A DNA stretch of 51,865 bases from a virus. The notes under the pieces were generated by a model, which was not told the origin of the DNA, did not search any database, and saw only the letters and a program-made list of their open reading frames with translations. The position numbers and the translations under genes are program-made. Of this stretch, positions 45,436-51,865 are shown in pieces. The stretch spans positions 1 to 51,865 of the IMG/VR virus record IMGVR_UViG_3300044800_000305. The stretch is one strand, 5' to 3'. Position 1 is the first letter of the stretch. Every line of letters starts with the position of its first letter.

Positions 45436-45817
45436 CGGAACGGAGCACTCAAAGCCGCTCGGTTCTGCGCCAAAACACATGACGGAAACAGACGCCGCAA
45501 TGTGGCGCGAACTGAAGAAGGATTTGCTACCCGGCGTTGCGAAGAAAAGTGACCGACACGCTTTTGAAACACTGGTGCTCCTGAAGGTGCGCGAAAGGTC
45601 AGGAATATTTCTGGCCGCCGACCGTGGGCAGATGATAACCCTGCTTTCTCATTTCGGAATGACACCAGCATCGCGCACAAAAGTTGCGATGCCTGCCGCA
45701 CCGAAGTCTTCGTTGTCTGACTTCCTTAAGAAGAGCAGACCCGCGCCCGCACCTGCACCTTCGCCAGAGCCGGACGAAGTTGACCTGATGCCTGCTGACC
45801 CGACGCGCCTGAATTAA
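45356..45817 (+). CDS. terS: P27-like small terminase subunit candidate, 153 aa
   Basis: Start GRNRTPQAILDARGSF and then NPxxK...KPLGSAPKHMTETDAAMWREL match the N-terminal pattern of P27-family small terminases (RTPxxLLxARGxxxxNP, PLGxPPxHL, WxE). The C-terminal tail is Pro/Ala-rich. A large terminase does not follow directly, so the call rests on motifs only. Confidence 0.6.
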   Translation: MGRNRTPQAILDARGSFIANPRLKRDDGTEHSKPLGSAPKHMTETDAAMWRELKKDLLPGVAKKSDRHAFETLVLLKVRERSGIFLAADRGQMITLLSHFGMTPASRTKVAMPAAPKSSLSDFLKKSRPAPAPAPSPEPDEVDLMPADPTRLN

Positions 45818-45821
45818 GGTG

Positions 45822-45850
45822 TTGCCAACATACACCACATGGCATATAAT
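45822..45850 (+). promoter_or_regulatory. Sigma70 promoter TTGCCA-17-TATAAT
   Basis: TTGCCA (45822-45827), 17-bp spacer, perfect TATAAT (45845-45850). ATG 45857 follows at 6 nt: leaderless. Confidence 0.72.
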
Positions 45851-45856
45851 AGAGCC

Positions 45857-46321
45857 ATGCCAAAGAAACGCACCAACATCTACCTTGACCCAGCGCAGGC
45901 GAAGGCTCTCGAAGCGCTCAGTGCGGGGAGCAGCCATTACCGTTATGATGAAAGATCACAAAGGGCGCACGAACGGGGACCTGAGCCGTTGGAGAAATTG
46001 ATGCACAGCCTGTACGGTCATGACATCTGGCGGGACACCGAATACTGTAACTGGTTGCACCGCGTGGACGCCGGGAAAAATGAGAAGGTTGATGCTGTCC
46101 TTGTAGGTCCCGAGGACTGGTACTGGCTGGAAGACCCGCTTTACGGCGACGACCTGCTTCGCCTGCGGGAAGCGGGCTTGGAGAGCCGCTATATCCAAGT
46201 CCACCCCCGCGAGACGTGGGCTTTTGCCGATGCCTGCAAGAAGCTGTTCGCCCTGACTGGCGTTGATGCTGAAAGACTTAGCGCCATTGGTGCCAAGATG
46301 GAGTGGTTCGAGCACTCGTAG
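45857..46321 (+). CDS. Hypothetical protein, 154 aa
   Basis: Starts MPKKRTNIYLDPAQAKALEALS, like a ribbon-helix-helix DNA-binding unit (KRTNIYLD), then a longer domain with DIWRDTEYCNWLHRV and WYWLEDPLYGDDLLRL. The first part could be a repressor-type domain. Function is unknown. Confidence 0.5.
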   Translation: MPKKRTNIYLDPAQAKALEALSAGSSHYRYDERSQRAHERGPEPLEKLMHSLYGHDIWRDTEYCNWLHRVDAGKNEKVDAVLVGPEDWYWLEDPLYGDDLLRLREAGLESRYIQVHPRETWAFADACKKLFALTGVDAERLSAIGAKMEWFEHS

Positions 46322-46338
46322 ACCATTAGTCAGCTTTC

Positions 46339-46357
46339 GCCCTCTTTAAGTGAGGGC
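46339..46357 (+). promoter_or_regulatory. Hairpin covering the tail-fibre ribosome site
   Basis: GCCCTC (46339-46344) pairs with GAGGGC (46352-46357), which is also the ribosome site of ATG 46360. It may tune translation. Confidence 0.4.
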
Positions 46358-46359
46358 AA

Positions 46360-47919
46360 ATGGCTAACACCCCTAACGATCCCAATTTCATCCCCAACCT
46401 CACCCCTCAAGCGGGTGGGCCGTTCAAACAGGTGCTTGTCGAGGCGATCTTCGAGACGACTGGACTTGTTGGCTCGCCACCAACTGCCCCGCAGGATGCG
46501 TACAAGATCGTTCGTCTCAATCAGTATGGTCAACTCGATCCATCCCTCGGCGCTGGTGGGGGCGGGGGAGGTGGAAGCGTCTTTAGCGTCAACGGTCAGA
46601 TTGGGATAGTAGTGCTGACGGCTACGGATGTCGGTGCTGATCCAGTCGGCTCCGCTGCTTCGGCTCAGACTAACGCCGAAGCTTATGCTTCTAATGCCTC
46701 AAATCTCTCTTCCGGCACAATCGCTTCAGCACGTCTTTCGGGCACCTACGGCATCAACGTTAGCGGCAATGCTGCGACTGTAACCAACGGTGTTTACACC
46801 TCGGGATCGTATGCTGATCCGTCGTGGATCACCTCGTTGGCTGGCTCTAAGATCAGCGGCAACATCAGTGGCGATGCGACATCGATCACAGGTAACATAA
46901 CTTATTCGCAAGTGACGGGAGTTCCCGCTTTCCCACAGAACACTTCCGTTGTGCCGCATGAGTTCTTTACAGCCTACAACTCAACGACTGGTGCGTTTAC
47001 CCAAGCTCAGCCATCATTCAGCGATCTCTCAGGCTCAATTGCAACTGGGCAAATTCCCGCCAGCACGGTCACGGTTTCTCAAATTAACGCCGCAGGAACC
47101 CCTTCCTCAACCACATATCTGCGGGGTGATGGTTCATGGGTAACGATTGCTGGTGGAAGTTCGGCCTTCAGTGCAATCACATCAGGTACAAACACCACGG
47201 CTGCTATGGTGGTTGGATCGGGTGCATCCATCATGGTCAGTGGTACGGGTGCGGTCGAAGCAACGCAGCTTAACGCGGTGGTGGTTAGCGGCACCGCACC
47301 GACGACGGGGCAGGCGCTCATAGCAACCAGCCCGACCACGGCAAATTGGCAGACCATCAGCAGTGGGTTCACTGACCCCATGACAAACACTGGGGACTTG
47401 ATTTACGGAGTGGTAAGCGGCTCCCCCGCGACCCTCGTCCCAACTCGATTGGGGATCGGAACGAATGGATACGTGCTTACGGTCGTAGGTGGGCTCCCAG
47501 CATGGGCACCTGCATCGGGGGGAGGTAGTAGTAGCCGCACAACCGTAACGATCACGACCCTCAGCTTGGCTGCGGGAGAGATGCAGACGGGGTTGGTGAC
47601 TGTGGCTAAAACGTTCGCCTTGCAGGTCTTGACAGTGGACGTTCCCGCTAGACTTCGACTGTACAGCAGCACGGCTTTCAGGGACGCGGACCTCACACGC
47701 CCTCCGTCTCAGTTCCTCCACTACTGGACAAACCACGGATGCATCTGTGATATCCTCCTCAATGCCGCGACGGGGTTGACGTGGACGCTGAATCCGACAG
47801 CCCTCGGCACGGACAATGACACGTCCGTGACCAGCAGCATCCCCTACACTGTGACCAACGCTGGGACGCAGGCTGCAACTATAACTCTGACTTTAACTTA
47901 CCTTACTATGGAGACCTAA
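46360..47919 (+). CDS. Tail-fibre-like protein, 519 aa
   Basis: Low-complexity Ser/Thr/Gly/Ala protein with tail-fibre repeats: NLSSGTIASARLSGTYGINVSG, then ATVTNGVYTSGSY, STVTVSQINAAGTPSSTTYLRGDGSW. The glycine run after LDPSLGAG is a hinge. Such chains build trimeric fibres that bind the host. The last 130 residues form a distinct beta domain. Composition is AT- and T-richer than the metabolic genes. Confidence 0.78.
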   Translation: MANTPNDPNFIPNLTPQAGGPFKQVLVEAIFETTGLVGSPPTAPQDAYKIVRLNQYGQLDPSLGAGGGGGGGSVFSVNGQIGIVVLTATDVGADPVGSAASAQTNAEAYASNASNLSSGTIASARLSGTYGINVSGNAATVTNGVYTSGSYADPSWITSLAGSKISGNISGDATSITGNITYSQVTGVPAFPQNTSVVPHEFFTAYNSTTGAFTQAQPSFSDLSGSIATGQIPASTVTVSQINAAGTPSSTTYLRGDGSWVTIAGGSSAFSAITSGTNTTAAMVVGSGASIMVSGTGAVEATQLNAVVVSGTAPTTGQALIATSPTTANWQTISSGFTDPMTNTGDLIYGVVSGSPATLVPTRLGIGTNGYVLTVVGGLPAWAPASGGGSSSRTTVTITTLSLAAGEMQTGLVTVAKTFALQVLTVDVPARLRLYSSTAFRDADLTRPPSQFLHYWTNHGCICDILLNAATGLTWTLNPTALGTDNDTSVTSSIPYTVTNAGTQAATITLTLTYLTMET

Positions 47920-47920
47920 A

Positions 47921-48841
47921 ATGGCAACATCAACCACAAACGCCTACTGCGACGGCTCGAACCTCACGAACTTCAATGCGTGGGCAAACTGGATGTACTT
48001 GAACTTCATTGCCTTCGGCTGGGTGCAGACCGCCGACACGGGGCAGGGCACGTTCCCAGCGAGCGGCTCCGTGCCGACAACGGCGGGGACGTACTATGCG
48101 ATCTTTAAGTCCAACGACGCCACGACGGGTGCGTGTCCAATTTACGTGAAGATTGAATTTTGGGCGCAATCCAATGTTCCCTATTTCGGGATCACGGTCG
48201 GGACGGGCGGCACCGATGGTGCGGGCAACCTGTTCCAGCCAGCCTCACAGCACATCTACGGCGGCGGCACCTACTCATTAAAGGCTAGTGCGGCTTCCAC
48301 CACCAACTTGCTGCCTTGCTACGCCTCCGGTGATGCTGGGAGTATTCGATTTGCGATGTGGTGCTCAACAATCAGTCAAAGCCCGGACTATAGCAATGCT
48401 GTCGGATTTGTTGTTGCCCGCTCAAGGGATAGCAATGGGCTTGTCACTGGTAGCTATGTCCAATTGTGGACATGGTGCAGCAACAGCTACAACTTTCAGA
48501 CTATCTTCGCCTCATCTTTGGGAACAACGAACAGCATCGACGCTTCTGGCTGTTTCATCGCTCCGTACCCGTTTGGCATGACGAATTCGTGGTTGAATAA
48601 CGGCGCAATCATGGTATCCCCCGTGATGCAAAATATCGGCGGGCTGAGCAACCCAACCCCAGACCTGCTGATTTCTGGAGCTTTGGACTTTCTTCCGGGT
48701 ACAACCGCAACCGTAACGGTCTACGGCGTTACCCATACTTACTTGTCGGGGACATCGTGGTATGGCACTGGCAGTCCCTCTCAAGGAGTCGTCGCCTTTC
48801 TGTCGAGCACATACTCTACGCCGTTAATTAGGTACGAATAA
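47921..48841 (+). CDS. Putative virion protein, 306 aa
   Basis: ATG 47921 directly follows the fibre stop (1 bp). Gly/Ser/Thr-rich beta protein: CDGSNLTNFNAWANWMY, then FFGITVGTGGTDGAGNLF and SYVQLWTWCSNSYNF. The layout behind the fibre gene suggests a tail or receptor-binding component. No family is recognised. Confidence 0.6.
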   Translation: MATSTTNAYCDGSNLTNFNAWANWMYLNFIAFGWVQTADTGQGTFPASGSVPTTAGTYYAIFKSNDATTGACPIYVKIEFWAQSNVPYFGITVGTGGTDGAGNLFQPASQHIYGGGTYSLKASAASTTNLLPCYASGDAGSIRFAMWCSTISQSPDYSNAVGFVVARSRDSNGLVTGSYVQLWTWCSNSYNFQTIFASSLGTTNSIDASGCFIAPYPFGMTNSWLNNGAIMVSPVMQNIGGLSNPTPDLLISGALDFLPGTTATVTVYGVTHTYLSGTSWYGTGSPSQGVVAFLSSTYSTPLIRYE

Positions 48842-48842
48842 A

Positions 48843-49574
48843 ATGGCAACCCCTGTAGGCGGTACAACATTTGCGCTCGCCGCTCCGAACACGTTTAACG
48901 TCTATTCACCAACGGCGGGAAACACCCTTATATTTTTTCTGTTGTTTGATGCTCCTGTTTCAGGGGTCACGGTGACCAACTATGCTGGAACCGCCTACTC
49001 AGACCCAGTAGCAGGACCCGTGATCGGCAACCTTTATAGCTTCATCGCACCAGTGAAGCAAGCATATCCGTATTGGCCTATAAACTGGACTGGAAGCGCC
49101 AACTGCGGCGTGGCGGTCGAAGAATACAGCGGCATCACTGGAGTCAGCCTCACAAACCACACCACAGCATCGGGCAATAGCGGCACTGCTACGGCTTCAC
49201 TGATTACCGATGACGCGAGTGGGGATACCATTGTAGCGGGTATGGGCAACGTCTCAAACAACCCCCTCACCGCTACTGTGGGGACTCAACGCCAACAGAA
49301 TTCTGGTAACGTCTGTCGCCTTGCTCTTATCGACAACACCAATGGGTCCGCATCCAGCCTTGCTTGTACTGCGACGATGACTTCTTCTCCTTGGGACGTT
49401 ATTCTGCTTGAACTTCGCTTCGCTATCGGGGCCGTTCCCTTCATCGCCGTCGTTCAGTCAGATCGACCGAACGCAGGTGGAATTGCGGTGGGAGGAGAGG
49501 CAACCGATCAAGCTCTAGGAAATTACTCCCATACCGTTTGCTTCCCATACGGACAAACTTTTCCGAGAGGTTAA
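48843..49574 (+). CDS. Putative virion protein, 243 aa
   Basis: ATG 48843, 1 bp after the previous stop. A beta-sandwich-like Thr/Gly-rich chain (TFALAAPNTFNVYSPTAG, VAVEEYSGITGVSLTNHT, GDTIVAGMGNVS). EEYSG resembles motifs in secreted bacterial beta domains. Likely part of the tail or adhesion module. Confidence 0.6.
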   Translation: MATPVGGTTFALAAPNTFNVYSPTAGNTLIFFLLFDAPVSGVTVTNYAGTAYSDPVAGPVIGNLYSFIAPVKQAYPYWPINWTGSANCGVAVEEYSGITGVSLTNHTTASGNSGTATASLITDDASGDTIVAGMGNVSNNPLTATVGTQRQQNSGNVCRLALIDNTNGSASSLACTATMTSSPWDVILLELRFAIGAVPFIAVVQSDRPNAGGIAVGGEATDQALGNYSHTVCFPYGQTFPRG

Positions 49575-49589
49575 ACACGGCGGGCGTGG

Positions 49590-49595
49590 TATTAT
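49590..49595 (+). promoter_or_regulatory. -10 element TATTAT before the HD gene
   Basis: TATTAT stands 5 nt before ATG 49601, so a leaderless transcript is predicted. The surroundings GTATTATAGGG match those at 1667. Confidence 0.5.
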
Positions 49596-49600
49596 AGGGT

Positions 49601-50269
49601 ATGGTGTTTGATCCTATCGCGACGGCTAAAGAGGCGGCAGCGTATCGCCCATCCCCCATCCTGAAGTTCAATGACTTCGTTCGGATGGCCCCCCGTGCGG
49701 GGAAATGCTGCCCCACCGATCTCAAAATCGGGCATCTCTCGAAGGGGTTGATGCACCGCTACCTTGAACCCCATCGCCACTACCACACACTGGGGCACAT
49801 CCAATTTGGCTTCGGCGAATATTTCAAGTTTTTTGACAAAATGGACCCCATTACCTTCTTTGCGTGGGCCTACCATGATGCGGTTTATGACCCCACTCGC
49901 GACGACAACGAGGCCCGCAGTGCGATGGTGTTCGAGAAAGACAATCCTGTACTCGGGTTCGGCGTAGAGGATACCGACAAAATCGTCAGCCTCATCCTCA
50001 GCACCGACCATACCGAACACACCAACATCGTGACCGACATCGACCTCGCGGGACTGGGGCTGCCCGCCGAGCAGTACGACGAAAATACCCGCCTCATCCG
50101 TATCGAGTACAATTTCGCCTCCGATGAGATGTGGAAGGCGGGGCGCACGGCATTCCTGAAGAGATTCCTCGCTCGACCCCAGCTTTACTTCAGTCCTCAG
50201 TTCGCGGGAGCCTACACCCTTTTGGCTCGTGAGAACATGCAGCGGGAACTCTCCCGACTAAGCTATTGA
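49601..50269 (+). CDS. HD-superfamily metal-dependent phosphohydrolase, 222 aa
   Basis: HRYLEPHRHYHTLGHIQFGF and FFAWAYHDAVYDPTRDDNEARSAMVF match the predicted HD phosphohydrolases of the COG4339 type (YHNxxHI, then HDxxYD...NE.SA). A late STDHTEH is typical too. Substrate unknown, probably a nucleotide. It has its own promoter. Confidence 0.82.
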   Translation: MVFDPIATAKEAAAYRPSPILKFNDFVRMAPRAGKCCPTDLKIGHLSKGLMHRYLEPHRHYHTLGHIQFGFGEYFKFFDKMDPITFFAWAYHDAVYDPTRDDNEARSAMVFEKDNPVLGFGVEDTDKIVSLILSTDHTEHTNIVTDIDLAGLGLPAEQYDENTRLIRIEYNFASDEMWKAGRTAFLKRFLARPQLYFSPQFAGAYTLLARENMQRELSRLSY

Positions 50270-50287
50270 TTATAAAGGCGTAATTCC

Positions 50288-50317
50288 TAACCAAAACCCA
50301 GCCTTTCTTGGTAGAAT
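50288..50317 (+). promoter_or_regulatory. Diverged phage box promoter P9
   Basis: TAACCA (50288-50293), 18-bp spacer AAACCC..., TAGAAT (50312-50317). Weaker match to the family. Confidence 0.5.
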
Positions 50318-50336
50318 GGAGGTGTAAGAGGTGAAT

Positions 50337-50864
50337 ATGGATGCCTACGTACTAGCCATTAGTGTCAAGGACTCGAAGAACCTACCAACACGGGCGAAAA
50401 ACGTCCTGAAGCGACTGGGTTGCGAAACCCTCGAAGATGTGACCAAGCTGACGCCCGAACAAATCCTGCGCTCAAAGTGGGCGGGCAAGAAGGTTCTGGC
50501 TTACATCAAACTTTGGCTTGACAGTTTCGGCCTCACTCTGTCAGACTCAAATCTCACCATGCCGACATCCGCTGGATTTCCGCTTCTCAACGGCTACAAC
50601 CTACTTCGGAAGCGAATCTACGAATACTTCGGCTACGATCCTGAATTCGCCAAGGTCCTCGAAAACGTGGGGGACGATCTTCCGATACAGGACTGCACGG
50701 ATCGAGCGTGGAGCGAGTTCTCGTCTGTGGGTATTCAATTTGCATCTACCTATCGCGGCAAGGACTTCACGATGATTGTCAGCGGGGCTCCTCAGAAAAA
50801 AGTCCTCTGCATCTACGACAACGCCAAAGAATTCAAAACCGACGCGGCGAAGGGCGGCATCTAA
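50337..50864 (+). CDS. RNA polymerase alpha-CTD-like protein, 175 aa
   Basis: ATG 50337 has AGAGG at 6 nt. Residues about 15-65 align with the C-terminal domain of RNA polymerase alpha: LPTRAKNVLKRLGCETLEDV, LTPEQILRSKWAGKKVL, then IKLWLDSFGLTL. That domain binds UP-element DNA and activators. The rest is a new alpha/beta domain. It might help steer transcription, but no other polymerase part is present. Confidence 0.65.
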   Translation: MDAYVLAISVKDSKNLPTRAKNVLKRLGCETLEDVTKLTPEQILRSKWAGKKVLAYIKLWLDSFGLTLSDSNLTMPTSAGFPLLNGYNLLRKRIYEYFGYDPEFAKVLENVGDDLPIQDCTDRAWSEFSSVGIQFASTYRGKDFTMIVSGAPQKKVLCIYDNAKEFKTDAAKGGI

Positions 50865-51235
50865 TGAGTGGAACGACTTGGCCCCTAACGAAGCCTCTCC
50901 TCAGCGATGAAGAGTTCGCCAAAGTTCTCGAAGAGGACAATGACGCGAGCATCTGGCTGGCACTGGTGGACGCCGCTCAGAACGATCAAATTCTCAACCG
51001 CGTCTTTAATCTTTCCCGTGCAAAAGGCTGGTCTCGCTTTCGCACCGTGATGGTCTGTTCGTATGTCATGGCTCAGCGACACGAACGATTCATCCAGCAA
51101 GAATTGGATCGACTGAACAGTACCGCCGTACCTGCACCGATGCGATTCTGTGCGAAATGCTCGGAGGACCTTTTCACGACCGACGATGGCGGTGTGACGC
51201 TGCGGTTCAAAACGCCCGAGGAACGGAAGGCGTAA
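50864..51235 (+). CDS. Hypothetical protein with zinc knuckle, 123 aa
   Basis: ATG 50864 overlaps the previous stop by one base. Helical first 85 residues, then FCAKCSEDLFTTD. No family is recognised. Confidence 0.5.
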   Translation: MSGTTWPLTKPLLSDEEFAKVLEEDNDASIWLALVDAAQNDQILNRVFNLSRAKGWSRFRTVMVCSYVMAQRHERFIQQELDRLNSTAVPAPMRFCAKCSEDLFTTDDGGVTLRFKTPEERKA

Positions 51236-51319
51236 TTTGCAGTGTTAGTGGGAATTTGAAGAAGTCGGCACCTGTTTGAGCAGAAAGTCACTTCTTGTTT
51301 CTTAGAAAGGTGGTACTCA

Positions 51320-51865
51320 GTGAGCTTCGGATTCGGAACAGGAGTAGGCATGAAAGGTACTGGCGTTGGACTTAAGTTGGACCCTAGCAAACGCTCGAAC
51401 GATGCGCGTGATTTTGAGAAAGCTATGCGGAAGCGTATCGTCGGACAAGATGCCGCCGTCGAGAAAGTCACCGAGATTTACCAGATGTTCTTGGCGGGCC
51501 TGAATGCTCCGGGTCGTCCAGTCGGTAACCTTCTCTTCCTCGGTCCCACGGGCAGCGGCAAGACCCGCGTGGTCGAAGCCATGGCCGAATCCCTCTTTGG
51601 CAGTGATCGTGCGTGCATCAAGATCGATTGCGCTGAATTCCAGCACTCCCATGAAATAGCCAAATTGATCGGTTCGCCTCCGGGCTACCTCGGTCACCGC
51701 GAGACCCACCCTCTACTCACGCAGGAAGCATTGAACCAGTGGTTCAGTGAGAAGTTGAAACTATCGATCCTTCTGTTCGATGACCGGGTCCGTCAACGAT
51801 CCAGAATCACAATACCTACACTCCCCCAGCGTCGCGAGCAGCGCCGCAAACTCGTAGCTCCTACC
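51320..51865 (+). CDS. Clp/Hsp100-like AAA+ ATPase, partial
   Basis: GTG 51320 (or ATG 51350) starts a frame open to the window end, 182 codons. It has RIVGQDAAVEKV, then GNLLFLGPTGSGKTRVVEAM (Walker A) and IDCAEFQHSHEIAKLIGSPPGYLG, as in the second AAA+ module of ClpA/B. At LLFDD the Walker B should continue as DEIEKA, but from about 51784 the sequence reads unlike any AAA+, so the last 80 bases may not belong. Confidence 0.78.
   Translation, partial: MSFGFGTGVGMKGTGVGLKLDPSKRSNDARDFEKAMRKRIVGQDAAVEKVTEIYQMFLAGLNAPGRPVGNLLFLGPTGSGKTRVVEAMAESLFGSDRACIKIDCAEFQHSHEIAKLIGSPPGYLGHRETHPLLTQEALNQWFSEKLKLSILLFDDRVRQRSRITIPTLPQRREQRRKLVAPT

Noticed and set aside
1-51865. CRISPR array, integrase, rRNA or tRNA genes
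   Set aside because: No spaced direct repeats of CRISPR size, no tyrosine or serine recombinase motifs and no RNA gene signatures were seen.

Overview
The window is a stretch of a tailed double-stranded DNA bacteriophage (Caudoviricetes-like). The evidence is tight runs of very small genes joined by ATGA/TGATG overlaps, a P27-like small terminase candidate, a tail-fibre-like repeat protein with two structural-looking neighbours, many homing endonucleases and inteins, and phage-style nucleotide, tRNA and DNA metabolism genes. No rRNA, tRNA, CRISPR array, integrase, capsid or large terminase gene is visible. The host cannot be fixed. A few proteins (signal-peptide protein at 32063-32533, Clp-like AAA+ at the right end) recall soil bacteria such as Acidobacteriota, but that is only an impression.

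Layout. Position 1-670 holds the end of a minus-strand homing-endonuclease-like gene. 800-5400 is a plus-strand run of small membrane and zinc-knuckle proteins, a candidate structured RNA (2305-2436) and a peptide deformylase. 5400-10500 carries an Rnl1-type RNA ligase, a membrane protein, a CCA-adding enzyme, an alpha/beta-hydrolase-like protein and an acyl carrier protein. 10500-13000 holds two minus-strand HNH endonucleases around a small operon. 13000-24220 has a 1034-residue SNF2-like helicase with an intein, a GIY-YIG-like endonuclease, several hypothetical genes and a dual-specificity phosphatase. 24253-26033 is an intact IS1595-family transposon with a methyltransferase passenger. 26400-30060 encodes an IscA-like carrier, an IscU scaffold split by an HNH intein at its active-site cysteine, ThyX and dCMP deaminase. 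33588-38004 is all minus strand: a seven-gene block plus a transposase-less element carrying an Mrr-like nuclease. 38500-45100 has a SpoT-like HD hydrolase, an NAD-dependent DNA ligase in two genes, a hairpin/iteron region and a secreted trypsin-like protease. 45100-51865 holds terminase-like, tail and HD genes, an RNA polymerase alpha-CTD-like protein and a Clp-like AAA+ ATPase cut by the window end.

Main discovery. The IS1595-type element and the Mrr-carrying element share the same terminal inverted repeats. The Mrr element interrupts an HNH homing-endonuclease gene. The N-terminal half of that gene now lies 4 kb away on the opposite strand (33612-33885), and the C-terminal half follows the element directly (38005-38494). 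Turning 33612-37148 around restores an 8-bp target duplication (TTATTTAT) and one continuous 251-residue HNH reading frame. It also puts the seven minus-strand genes on the strand used by nearly all the rest. Further diverged copies of the same repeat at 26034, 32573 and 33588 sit beside other single-gene cassettes. The phage therefore seems to collect cargo genes by such elements.

Expression. At least ten promoters share a box TAGCTA/TAGCTG/TAGCCA, an A-rich then C-rich spacer of 17-18 bp, and a -10 TATACT. Several genes have their -10 only 5-7 nt before the ATG, which predicts leaderless mRNAs.
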